Shown piece after piece: positions 1 to 6,903 of a DNA stretch of 19,271 nucleotides (position 1 is the stretch's first letter; the number at the start of each line of letters is the position of its first letter). Source of the stretch: Methylacidiphilum sp. (GTDB lineage Bacteria > Verrucomicrobiota > Verrucomicrobiia > CAIQCK01); assembly GCA_020718125.1 (NCBI GenBank), contig DYDC01000014.1, positions 1-19,271 of the forward strand, in the 5' to 3' direction. Both the position numbers and the translations under genes were made by a program. A model generated the notes under the pieces. It had not been told where the DNA came from. It did no database searches and worked only from the letters and a program-made list of their open reading frames with translations.

Positions 1-1772
1 CGGAACAACTGGCCCATCTTCTTGCCGAGCGCCTTGCTGGCGATCAGCAGGCTCACGGTCAACAGCAACATGCCCAGCACGCCCAAGGCGCAGGCGACTG
101 ACGGGGCGGTCGGGTCCACGCGGCCGATGAGTTGGTAGATGCCCTTGGTGATCGGGTAGTAAGCCTCCTTCATCGCCAGGATCAAGCTGTCGCTGACTTC
201 GAGCATGGCGAACGAGAAGGTCAGGATCGTGCCGGCGATCAGGTTGGCCATCACCAGCGGCAGCGTGATCTTCACCATCGTCCGCAGGGGCGACGCGCCG
301 AGGTTCAGCGAGGCTTCTTCGAGCGTGACGCTGGTCTGCTGGAGGCCGGCGACGGCGGCGCGGACGATGTAGGGCAGCCGCCGCACGGAGTAACTGATAA
401 TGAGCAGCAGCGTCGGATTTGCCGACGGGTCCACGAAGTCGTGCAGCCACTGATACCACGCCGGCGGCGGGTTCTTCGGGTCGAGCGGGATGTTGAACCC
501 GGCGACATAGCCGAAGGCCAGCACGATGCCCGGCAGCGCCAACGGCAGCATCGCGATGGCATCCAGCAGGTTCGCGCCCGGCACACGTCGCCGCGTCAGC
601 AGATAAGCGATGACGACGCCGAGGATCAGGTCGAGGAACGCGCTCAGCGAGGAGAAGAGCAGGCTGTTGCGGATGGAGGAGAGGGTCAGCGGGTGACGGA
701 AGATTTCGCCGTAGAACCGGGTCGTGACATGGTCGGGCAGCACGGTCATGAACCAGTGCGACGCGAACGACTGGAGCACGACGCTGATGTGCGGCAACAG
801 CGAGAGGAGAACCAGGCCAAGCGTGCCGCTGTAGATCATCCATCGCAGCCGGGGTGGGGCGGGCGTTTCGGCCCCGGCGGTGTGGCCGCGCGCCATCATC
901 TGGTAACTCTTCTCGCCGGTGAGCCGTTTCGAGACGAGGAAGAGCGCGAACGTCACCAGCAGCGCCAGCAGCGCCAGCGTGTAGGCGAACGGGTTGGTGC
1001 CGACCTCGACGACTTTGTCGAAGATCTGCACGGCGATGACGCGGTTGTAGCCGATGAGCAGCGGCGTGCCGAGGTCGGTGAACGCGAAGATGAACACGAT
1101 GATCGCACCGGCGAAGTAGCCGGGCATCACCAGCGGCAGGGTGATGGTGCGGAACATCCGCCAGCCGCGCGCCCCGAGGTTCTCCGCCGCCTCGCGCAAC
1201 GTCGGGTCCACGTTGGCCATTGCGGCCGTCACGTTCAGGAACATGATGGGATAAACGTGCAGCACGCCGAGGATGACGACGCCCCAGAACCCGCCCGCGC
1301 CCAGCCAGTCAATCCCGTTCTCGATTGGCACGAGGCCGAGCTGGTCGAGAAGCAGGTTCAGCGAGCCGAATCGGGCGAAGACCTGTTTGATGCCGATGGC
1401 GCCGACGAACGGAGGCATGATCATCGGCGCCAGCAGCAGGCCGCTGAGCAGCGCCTTGCCGGGAAAACTGTAGCGCGAGAACCAGTGCGCCACCGGCAGC
1501 GTGATGACGGTCGTGAGCAGCGTGATGATGACGCCAAGCGCGAAGCTGTTCCAAAGGCACTCGAGCTGGAACGGGCTGCGGAAGAAGAGCCGGAAGAATT
1601 CCAGTGTGAACCGCCCATCGGGCCAGAGGGCCGCCTTGAACATATAACCGAGTGGGTAGAACAGGAAGAGGCCGAAGAACAGCGCCAGAAACAGCATGAA
1701 CGCTGTCGTGGCGGGCGTGAGCGAGCGCGCATTGGCCCGCTTGGGCTTCTGGACTCCGGGCGCTCGGCTCAT
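1..1772 (-). CDS. ABC transporter permease, two-domain FbpB/ThiP type (3' partial)
   Basis: Inner-membrane permease of an iron(III)-type ABC importer. About 590 codons are visible, the C-terminus runs off the left edge and no stop is seen. The ATG lies at 1770-1772 and begins MSRAPGVQKPKRANAR, a basic cytoplasmic tail ahead of the first membrane segment (FMLFLALFFGLFLFYPLGY). The protein has two homologous halves, each with a binding-protein-dependent permease 'EAA' loop: EAAENLGARGWRMFRTITLP in the first half and EEASLNLGASPLRTMVKITLP in the second. Many hydrophobic segments are consistent with about 12 transmembrane helices, as in FbpB/ThiP-type fused permeases, which need no second permease gene. 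It belongs with the ATPase (2964-4022) and binding protein (4265-5638) on the same strand, but a plus-strand gene pair separates it from them. The substrate cannot be read from sequence; ferric iron, phosphonate or polyamine are all possible. Confidence 0.9.
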   Translation of the reverse strand, partial: MSRAPGVQKPKRANARSLTPATTAFMLFLALFFGLFLFYPLGYMFKAALWPDGRFTLEFFRLFFRSPFQLECLWNSFALGVIITLLTTVITLPVAHWFSRYSFPGKALLSGLLLAPMIMPPFVGAIGIKQVFARFGSLNLLLDQLGLVPIENGIDWLGAGGFWGVVILGVLHVYPIMFLNVTAAMANVDPTLREAAENLGARGWRMFRTITLPLVMPGYFAGAIIVFIFAFTDLGTPLLIGYNRVIAVQIFDKVVEVGTNPFAYTLALLALLVTFALFLVSKRLTGEKSYQMMARGHTAGAETPAPPRLRWMIYSGTLGLVLLSLLPHISVVLQSFASHWFMTVLPDHVTTRFYGEIFRHPLTLSSIRNSLLFSSLSAFLDLILGVVIAYLLTRRRVPGANLLDAIAMLPLALPGIVLAFGYVAGFNIPLDPKNPPPAWYQWLHDFVDPSANPTLLLIISYSVRRLPYIVRAAVAGLQQTSVTLEEASLNLGASPLRTMVKITLPLVMANLIAGTILTFSFAMLEVSDSLILAMKEAYYPITKGIYQLIGRVDPTAPSVACALGVLGMLLLTVSLLIASKALGKKMGQLF

Positions 1773-1827
1773 GGCGAAAAAGCTACCACATTTCAGCCGT
1801 CTTGTGTGCTCGATTCCTGATGGAGGG

Positions 1828-1879
1828 TCGCATGGGAAGGAACGGTCAAGGCGGGTTGAGCGTTGAATCTGCCATGCGA
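1828..1879. repeat. Short inverted repeat between permease and small ORF
   Basis: TCGCATGG at 1828-1835 is the exact reverse complement of CCATGCGA at 1872-1879, with 36 bases between. It lies in the 125-base gap between the divergent permease start and the GTG of the 66-aa ORF. It could be an operator for the toxin-like pair, a mobile-repeat remnant, or chance; 8-base arms are weak evidence. Confidence 0.3.
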
Positions 1880-1897
1880 AACCGGTAGCGTAGGCTC

Positions 1898-2098
1898 GTG
1901 AAAGAGCAGGCCCAAATCAACAGCGAACGACGGCTGGAACTCGCGCGGCGTGCTTTTCGCGAGTTCTCGGCCCGGTGTTTCTGGTCGTGGCCGGAAGACG
2001 CGGAGATCACGGAGGAGATGATCCCGCTGATCGTGGAGGGGCTGCGCTTGCACGGGGGCCACAAGGGTTACCAAATCGCCGCCGAGCTATGCCACTAG
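1898..2098 (+). CDS. Small conserved-looking ORF, probable partner of AbiEii-like gene
   Basis: A 66-aa acidic/helical protein starting MKEQAQINSERRLELARRAF and containing ARCFWSW and a GGHKGYQIAAELC tail. I do not recognise a named family. The start is a GTG at 1898-1900; an in-frame TAG at 1886 leaves almost no room upstream, and no ATG exists before about 2020. It overlaps the downstream nucleotidyltransferase by 10 bases (the latter's ATG is at 2089), the arrangement of translationally coupled toxin-antitoxin pairs in which the small gene comes first. An antitoxin or partner role is inferred only from this context. It contains no obvious helix-turn-helix. Confidence 0.6.
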   Translation: MKEQAQINSERRLELARRAFREFSARCFWSWPEDAEITEEMIPLIVEGLRLHGGHKGYQIAAELCH

Positions 2099-2883
2099 GA
2101 AATTTCGAGCGGGAGGTGTTGAGGGTCATTGCGGCGAATCGCAACCCGGATAGTTTTGTGGGCGGCGCGACGGTCTTGCTTCGATCCCCTGACTCTCCGC
2201 GGTCGTCGCGGGATGTGGACCTGTTTCACGATACCGCAGAAAGCATCGCGCGCTCGGTGGAGGCGGACGTGGCTGCGCTTCGCGCCGCCGGCTGGGCGGT
2301 GGAGATGGATGGTTCGCAGCCGGCGTTTCAGCGCGCTTACCTGACGCGGGGGACGCATTCAACGAAGGTCGAATGGGTGCATGATAGCGCCTATCGTTTC
2401 TTTCCGGTGGAACAGGATACGGAGATGGGCTGGCGGCTGAATTTCTGGGATGCCGCCGTCAACAAGGTCCTGGCGCTGTTCGGGCGGCACGAGTTCCGGG
2501 ACTATGTGGATATTCATTATCTGCACCACCGCCATCTGCATTTGGGCGCGTTGGTTTGGGCTGCGGCTGGCAAAGACCCCGGCCTGACGCCGGAGCTGAT
2601 TCTCGACTGGATCAAACGCAGCACGTATTACACGCCGGAACAAGCGGCCACGGTGGCGCTGGACAAGCCTGTGGGGCTTGTGGAGATGAAGCGGACGTGG
2701 CTGACGATGATCGCGGAGGCGGACGCGCTCGTGAAAAAGCTGCCCTTGAAAGAGATGGGTTGCCTCTACCTGAACGCTACTGCCAGACCCGTTTGTCCCG
2801 ACCCGGATTCCTCCGACTTTACCCAACTCGCACGTCACTTCGGTTGCGTCAAGGGCGCGTGGCCTCGCGTCGCGGAGCCGTAG
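2089..2883 (+). CDS. Nucleotidyltransferase AbiEii/AbiGii-type toxin-like protein
   Basis: A 264-aa protein beginning MPLGNFEREVLRVIAANRNP. Residues 22-45 carry the nucleotidyltransferase signature: a GG turn (FVGGATVLL), then RSSRDVDLF, fitting the hG[GS]...D-x-D motif of DNA polymerase beta-like nucleotidyltransferases as in AbiEii/AbiGii toxins and MNT enzymes. Later motifs such as LNFWDAAVNKVLALFGRHEFRDYVDIHYL resemble the conserved 'K...R..RD..D' helix of AbiEii proteins. The ATG at 2089 lies inside the end of the 66-aa ORF, so the longer reading starting at 1975 is rejected. AbiE systems are bicistronic toxin-antitoxin pairs that transfer nucleotides to RNA or protein targets; whether this one is a toxin is inference. 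It is convergent with the ABC ATPase and sits within what would otherwise be one ABC operon. Confidence 0.75.
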   Translation: MPLGNFEREVLRVIAANRNPDSFVGGATVLLRSPDSPRSSRDVDLFHDTAESIARSVEADVAALRAAGWAVEMDGSQPAFQRAYLTRGTHSTKVEWVHDSAYRFFPVEQDTEMGWRLNFWDAAVNKVLALFGRHEFRDYVDIHYLHHRHLHLGALVWAAAGKDPGLTPELILDWIKRSTYYTPEQAATVALDKPVGLVEMKRTWLTMIAEADALVKKLPLKEMGCLYLNATARPVCPDPDSSDFTQLARHFGCVKGAWPRVAEP

Positions 2884-2963
2884 TCGTCGGGCCGCAATGC
2901 CGAAGCCTGTCCGTTCCAGTGTCGGTTTCCCGTCCTGTTCACCGGACCGACGAGAGTGTTCCG

Positions 2964-4022
2964 TCACGGCGTGAAAAGCGTGATGTCCTGCGGACGGACG
3001 CTCAGGGTCAGGTTGTCGCCGGGTTCGCGCACGACTTCGGGATTGGTTTCCAACGCGCGCAACGGCTGGCCGCCTGCCAGCTTCAGACGGTATTGTTGGA
3101 CCTCGCCGAGATAGGTGGCGCGTTCGACGACGGCGAAGATCAGGTTGTCTTCGGCGCCGACAGGAGCCGGGGTCAAGGCTTCTGGCCGGATGCCGCAGAG
3201 GACGGCGTCGCCGACTTGGAACGCTCGCGTTGCCACAGCCGTGAGATTGCCGCACTCCGTGGCGACGGTGGCAAACCCGCCGCCGCATTGTGCGACCTTG
3301 CCTTCGATGAAGTTCATCTCGCCGATGAAATCGGCCACGAACCGGCTGTTGGGCGAACGATAGACCTCGTGCGGCGAAGCGACCTGGACGAGCCGGCCGG
3401 CGTTCATGACGCCGATGCGGTCGGCCATCGAGAGCGCCTCCTTCTGGTCGTGCGTGACGTAGAGCATCGTCTGGCCGGTCTCGCGGTGGACGCGGGTGAT
3501 CTCTTCGCGCGTCTCCAGCCGCAGCTTGGCGTCGAGGTTCGAGAGCGGCTCGTCGAGCAGGAGGATGCCGGGATTGATGACGAGCGCGCGGGCCAGCGCG
3601 ACGCGCTGCTGCTGGCCGCCGCTGAGTTGGGTGGGGGAGCGTCCGGCTAGTTCGCCCATGTGGACGATGGCGAGGGCGTCGCGGACGCGGCGGTCCTTCT
3701 CGGCGCGCGGGACGGCGCGCACGTCGAGGCCGTAGGCGACGTTCTCGGCGACGGTCATGTGCGGCCAGAGGGCGTAGTTCTGGAACACCATGCCGGTGTT
3801 GCGCTTGTTCGGCGGCACGTTGTTGACGGGCTGGCCGTCGAAAAGAATCTGGCCCGCGTCCGGCGCGTAGAAGCCGGCGATGAGTCGGAGCACGGTGGTC
3901 TTGCCGCAACCGCTCGGCCCCAGCAGGAAGAACAACTCGCCGTCGCGGATGTCAAAGCTCACGTCGTCCACGGCGACAACTTTGCCGAATCGCTTTGTGG
4001 CGTTTGTGATCGAGACTTTCAT
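2964..4022 (-). CDS. ABC transporter ATP-binding protein, iron(III)/spermidine type
   Basis: A 352-aa cytoplasmic ATPase energising import with the adjacent binding protein and the double permease. Motifs: Walker A GPSGCGKTT (residues 35-43), Q-loop VFQNYALWPH, signature LSGGQQQR (133-140), Walker B ILLLDEP (153-159), D-loop SNLDAKLR, H-loop YVTHDQ (His191). The C-terminal ~110 residues match a TOBE-type regulatory domain of the FbpC/PotA/UgpC class. The start is set at MKVSITNATKRF; a reading 17 codons longer would be encoded by repeat sequence and is rejected. It lies 242 bases downstream of the binding-protein gene, a gap filled by palindromic repeats, and ends 80 bases from the convergent nucleotidyltransferase. 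Confidence 0.93.
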   Translation of the reverse strand: MKVSITNATKRFGKVVAVDDVSFDIRDGELFFLLGPSGCGKTTVLRLIAGFYAPDAGQILFDGQPVNNVPPNKRNTGMVFQNYALWPHMTVAENVAYGLDVRAVPRAEKDRRVRDALAIVHMGELAGRSPTQLSGGQQQRVALARALVINPGILLLDEPLSNLDAKLRLETREEITRVHRETGQTMLYVTHDQKEALSMADRIGVMNAGRLVQVASPHEVYRSPNSRFVADFIGEMNFIEGKVAQCGGGFATVATECGNLTAVATRAFQVGDAVLCGIRPEALTPAPVGAEDNLIFAVVERATYLGEVQQYRLKLAGGQPLRALETNPEVVREPGDNLTLSVRPQDITLFTP

Positions 4023-4035
4023 TCCCGAAATCCGC

Positions 4036-4213
4036 AGCCCCGGAGGGGCGATAGAGAGTAGCCCACGGCGCAAGCCGTGGGTGAGAACGAAAAGAAACGA
4101 GAAGCCCCGGAGGGGCGGAAGAGGGCGTTGTTGCTGGTGGACGGCGAGGTTCTGTCGCCCCTCCGGGGCTTGATTGTTCGCTTTGCCGTAACCCCGGGCT
4201 TGCGTCCGGGGCT
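4036..4213. repeat. Cluster of palindromic repeats between ABC ATPase and binding-protein genes
   Basis: AGCCCCGGAGGGGCG occurs at 4036-4050 and 4103-4117 in direct orientation and at 4156-4170 inverted. Between them, CCCACGGC-GCAA-GCCGTGGG (4062-4081) forms a perfect 8-bp hairpin with a GCAA loop. A fourth unit has arms CCCCGG (4192-4197) and CCGGGG (4206-4211). The cluster fills most of the 242-base gap (4023-4264). It resembles REP-type interspersed elements; I believe similar units occur in Verrucomicrobiota/Planctomycetes genomes, but that needs a search. It could form RNA structure between two co-transcribed genes. Confidence 0.8.
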
Positions 4214-4264
4214 ACACTCTGGCGCCGCTCCGCGGCTCAATATGGATGACGCTGTCATGGGTTC

Positions 4265-5638
4265 CTATTGGGCGACCTCGCCGCTTGCGATTCTTCGGAA
4301 CTTATCGCGTGCCCAGACCTGCCATTCGATGCTCTTGCGCGCGCGCATCAACGGATCCTTCCATTTGCCGGCGGCCAGCTTCATCACCTCGTCTTCCGTC
4401 AGTGGCAGCCGCGCCAGTTCGGCCACGGCGGCGGGGTCGTCCCACTGACCGCGGGCGATGCCGGCTCGCCACGCAGCGACCAACTCTTGATGCACGTCTA
4501 TGATACACGCGCCAAAGAGGTCGTTGACGATCTGCCAGCGGTCACCGCCTTTCTTCGGATCGTAGCGGAAGGCGATGGGCAACTCAAACGGGTTTACCGA
4601 GACGACCGTGACGCCGCGCAGCTTTTCGTAGAGCGCCGGCACGATGCACATGCGCTCGATGTTGAAGTCGCGCGGACCGCCGGGCCGGCCCCGCGGGATC
4701 ATCCAGAGGGATTGGCCTTCATCGCTCAGCGTGTAGTCCACGAACCGCTCGGCAATCTTGCGATGGGGCGCGCCGCGGAAAATGCCGGCGCAATCGGGAT
4801 TCAGCGCGATGACTTCCGGCGGTTGGATGTAGGCCATGTTCTCCGGCCCTTCGCGGCCGACCTGCATCAGCGCGTAGAAATCAATCGCCATCGCATAGGC
4901 CACGTTGCCGAGGCCAGCCTCCTTCGCCGTCGTGGCGGAACTGGAGTGGAAGTTTCGGGTGTTGGCGCACATCCGTGCGATGATCTGCCAGCCGCGCTCC
5001 CAGCCGCAGGCTTGCAGGATCAACTCGAACGACATGTGGATGCTGCCGGTCTTGCGCAGGTCGCCGCCACCGACCCAGCCGAGCAGTTCGGGGCGGCAGA
5101 GATCGGACCATCGTTGCACCGGCGGGAGTTTCATCCGCTCGATGACGCGTTTGTTGGCGCAGATGCCAAACGTCGAGATGGCGGTGCCGAACCATTCGTG
5201 TCCGGGATCATACATCGGCACGCCGCCCACCTGGGCCGGGATCTCCGACAAAGTGGCCGCCGGTGGATCGTGGCGCGCGAGATACTTCTTCCGCTGCAAC
5301 TCGAAGTAGGGATCAATGCCGCCACCCCAGGCAACGTCGAGGTCGCCGCCGCCGGGGTTGCCCGCATAGCGCGAGTCCACGTAGCGCAGGAAATCGCCCG
5401 TGCCGCCCACGTCGCGCCAGTCAATCTTCACCGCCGCGCCATGATGTTTCTGATGCCACTCGCTGAACGCGTGCCCGAACTCGCGTTTGACGCCCTCCCA
5501 ATGCGGCGAAATGACGATGAGGGATTGCTCCGGCGCGCGCGCGTAAACCGTCGTTGCGCCCGCCAGCAGCAGGGCGAAAAAAAAACGGGCAGGCGCGCTT
5601 GACCTGCCCGTCAAAGTCCTGGGCTGAGAGACGCTCAT
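4265..5638 (-). CDS. ABC transporter substrate-binding protein (iron(III)-type)
   Basis: A 457-aa extracytoplasmic solute-binding protein. The N-terminus has a basic stretch up to Arg18, a hydrophobic core (FFFALLLAGATTV) and a likely cleavage after YARA, i.e. a secretion signal. The mature part starts SLIVISPHWEGVKREFGHAF and has features of the FbpA/type 2 extracellular solute-binding family: DVAWGGGIDPYFELQ, then a two-lobe pattern ending in IAERFVDYTLSDEGQSLWM, the conserved C-terminal-lobe motif of iron/phosphonate-type binding proteins. It is somewhat longer than typical FbpA (~340 aa). Its ATG is 3 bases beyond the stop of the upstream metallopeptidase, suggesting co-transcription. Codons 10-21 coincide with an intrinsic terminator structure (5577-5611). 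The ligand is unknown. Confidence 0.88.
   Translation of the reverse strand: MSVSQPRTLTGRSSAPARFFFALLLAGATTVYARAPEQSLIVISPHWEGVKREFGHAFSEWHQKHHGAAVKIDWRDVGGTGDFLRYVDSRYAGNPGGGDLDVAWGGGIDPYFELQRKKYLARHDPPAATLSEIPAQVGGVPMYDPGHEWFGTAISTFGICANKRVIERMKLPPVQRWSDLCRPELLGWVGGGDLRKTGSIHMSFELILQACGWERGWQIIARMCANTRNFHSSSATTAKEAGLGNVAYAMAIDFYALMQVGREGPENMAYIQPPEVIALNPDCAGIFRGAPHRKIAERFVDYTLSDEGQSLWMIPRGRPGGPRDFNIERMCIVPALYEKLRGVTVVSVNPFELPIAFRYDPKKGGDRWQIVNDLFGACIIDVHQELVAAWRAGIARGQWDDPAAVAELARLPLTEDEVMKLAAGKWKDPLMRARKSIEWQVWARDKFRRIASGEVAQ
5577..5611 (-). terminator. Intrinsic terminator-like hairpin with T9 inside the binding-protein signal peptide
   Basis: On the minus strand an 8-bp perfect stem CGGGCAGG/CCTGCCCG (5610-5603 and 5593-5586; 9 bp with the flanking A:T pair) with a 9-base loop is followed at once by nine T (5585-5577). 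This is the classic Rho-independent layout. It starts 27 bases after the ATG of the binding-protein gene and about 30 bases after the stop of the upstream metallopeptidase. Its T-tract encodes the FFF of the signal-peptide core. It may terminate the metallopeptidase transcript, act as an attenuator for the transporter, or both. Confidence 0.75.
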
Positions 5639-5641
5639 CGG

Positions 5642-6328
5642 TCAGTCATCCCGGCTGTTGCGGATGGCGATCAGCCGCAGCAGTTGAAACACCGCCACGG
5701 CGAGCGCGGCGACGTAGGTCAAAGCCGCGGCGCTTAAAACCTTTTTCACGCCCCCGGCCTCGCCGGAGGTCACGACCCCCATCGTGGAGAGCCGTTCCTT
5801 GGCGCGGGAACTCGCGTTGTATTCCACCGGCAGCGTGATGAGTTGGAACAACACCGCGACCGTGAACAAAAGGATCGCCAGATCGAGCAGCGTCTTGAAG
5901 GCGGTCGGCACCAGAAAGCCGCCAATCACCAGCAACGGCGCCGCGCCGGAGGCAAAGTTCGTGATCGGGATGATCGCCATGCGCAGATGCAGCGGCGCGT
6001 AGGCCGCCTTGTGCTGGATGGCGTGACCGCACTCGTGCGCGGCGACGCCCAGCGCGGCGAGCGAGGCGCCGTGGTAGATGCCGGACGATAGATGAACGCT
6101 GCGCGTGCGCGGATCGTAGTGGTCGCTCAACCGGCCCTCGACTTCCTCGACGGGGACGTTCTGCAAACCTTCCCGGTCGAGGATTTCGCGCGCGACCTCC
6201 GCGCCGGTGAGGTGGCTGGTCGCCTCGACCTCGGCGTAGCGCGCGTAGGTCGAGCGCAGTCTCCACTGGCTCCAGATCGTGATGATCAGGGCCGGGATCA
6301 TGAAGATGTCAAATGGACTGAAGAACAT
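5642..6328 (-). CDS. yugP: Membrane-embedded neutral zinc metallopeptidase, YugP family
   Basis: A 228-aa membrane protein with catalytic zinc motif HECGH at residues 98-102 (AAHECGHAIQHK) and the later LPVEYNASSRAKE segment, whose Glu fits the third zinc ligand of the family. The order is an N-terminal membrane segment (IFMIPALIITIWSQ), a soluble region with NVPVEEVEGRLSDHYDPRTRSVHLS, the zinc motif, two hydrophobic hairpins (residues ~115-165) and a C-terminal segment (ALTYVAALAVAVFQLLRLIAI). Length and order match the Zn_peptidase_2/YugP family, whose physiological substrates are not established. It is 3 bases upstream of the binding-protein ATG and downstream of hicA; a 7-bp hairpin precedes its start by about 24 bases. 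Confidence 0.9.
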   Translation of the reverse strand: MFFSPFDIFMIPALIITIWSQWRLRSTYARYAEVEATSHLTGAEVAREILDREGLQNVPVEEVEGRLSDHYDPRTRSVHLSSGIYHGASLAALGVAAHECGHAIQHKAAYAPLHLRMAIIPITNFASGAAPLLVIGGFLVPTAFKTLLDLAILLFTVAVLFQLITLPVEYNASSRAKERLSTMGVVTSGEAGGVKKVLSAAALTYVAALAVAVFQLLRLIAIRNSRDD

Positions 6329-6351
6329 GGTTTCGTTGCCTTTCCGTTTCC

Positions 6352-6373
6352 GCCGCCCAAAATAGCGGGCGGC
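6352..6373. repeat. 7-bp hairpin upstream of yugP
   Basis: GCCGCCC (6352-6358), an 8-base loop AAAATAGC, then GGGCGGC (6367-6373). It lies between the end of hicA and the yugP start. No T-tract follows it on the minus strand, so it is not a convincing intrinsic terminator. A transcript-stabilising or processing structure, or a repeat remnant, is possible. Confidence 0.5.
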
Positions 6374-6375
6374 TA

Positions 6376-6398
6376 TCTGATTTCAAGCGCAACCGGAA
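6376..6398. repeat. Direct repeat copy 1 flanking hicBA
   Basis: A 23-base block whose core is ATTTCAAGCGCAACCGGAA (6380-6398). It matches 6904-6926 at 21 of 23 positions in the same orientation. Read on the minus strand this copy still encodes the same residues (PVALEI) that end the M24 peptidase, so it looks like a duplicated 3' gene end. Confidence 0.7.
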
Positions 6399-6430
6399 CG
6401 CGAACAGCCGGCTGCATACCGCGCCACGAC

Positions 6431-6643
6431 TCACAGCAACTCGCGGAACTGATTCGGCGTCAATCCCGCATCTTGTGCCAATCCAGCCATCGTGAACGCG
6501 TCGATCCGATTGTGACGCGGGATGGTGAGGCGAACTCTGCCGTTGGACATGATCGTGTGCTTTCCCTCGCGGGCGACCCGGAAGCCGAGCTTGGCGAATA
6601 CGCGAACGGCTTGGGCGTGACTGATGCCGGGCAGTTTGGGCAT
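6431..6643 (-). CDS. hicA: Type II toxin, HicA family mRNA interferase
   Basis: A 70-aa protein starting MPKLPGISHAQAVRVFAKLG. HicA toxins have a small double-stranded-RNA-binding-like fold with one catalytic histidine in a G-x-H-x-I/h motif. Here REGKHTIM (His29) is in the expected place, preceded by the typical LGF.V.R strand and followed by the RLTIPRHNRIDAFT segment and an L-x-P-x-QF-x-ELL tail. Length is normal for the family and no key residue is missing. It lies 3 bases downstream of hicB on the same strand. Expected role: ribosome-independent mRNA cleavage, neutralised by HicB. Confidence 0.92.
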   Translation of the reverse strand: MPKLPGISHAQAVRVFAKLGFRVAREGKHTIMSNGRVRLTIPRHNRIDAFTMAGLAQDAGLTPNQFRELL

Positions 6644-6646
6644 GGC

Positions 6647-6844
6647 TCAAAGCGTCACGACCGCTTCCTCGACCTTCAGCAGTCCGCTCTCCTCCGCTTC
6701 CACTGCGAGCCATTCGCGGATGGCGATCTTGATGTTCTCGACAGCCTCCTCGCGAGTGGCGCCCTGCGAATGGCAACCGGGCAAGGCCGGACAACTCGCC
6801 GCCCAGCCTTCCTCGGACTGAATGAGTTTGATGTGATATTGCAT
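6647..6844 (-). CDS. hicB: Type II antitoxin, HicB family (short form)
   Basis: A 65-aa protein, MQYHIKLIQSEEGWAASCPA then LPGCHSQGATREEAVENIKIAIREWL, the partial RNase-H-like HicB fold with its diagnostic CPALPGC-x-SQG-x-T-x-EEA-x-ENI pattern. The protein stops soon after this domain, so it lacks the C-terminal DNA-binding helix-turn-helix or ribbon-helix-helix of longer HicB proteins; autoregulation by direct DNA binding may therefore be absent or need another factor. The order is antitoxin first, then hicA 3 bases later. The 59-base gap after the M24 peptidase gene leaves little room for a promoter. The pair is bracketed by direct repeats at 6376-6398 and 6904-6926. Confidence 0.92.
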   Translation of the reverse strand: MQYHIKLIQSEEGWAASCPALPGCHSQGATREEAVENIKIAIREWLAVEAEESGLLKVEEAVVTL

Positions 6845-6903
6845 GGCGCTTGCCAGACACTTTAGCGGCTTCTTGCTGTTTGCGCCAGATTGCCCGCGGC
6901 ACC

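Noticed and set aside
132..1820. Long plus-strand ORF (562 aa), rich in Arg/Gln/Glu
   Set aside because: It is antisense to the permease, whose reading frame has two EAA motifs and regular hydrophobic helices; the antisense product is compositionally biased with no domain.
2884..2953. Inverted pair TCGTCGGGCCG / CGGACCGACGA between convergent genes as a bidirectional terminator
   Set aside because: One mismatch and a 48-base loop without T-tracts; too weak to call.
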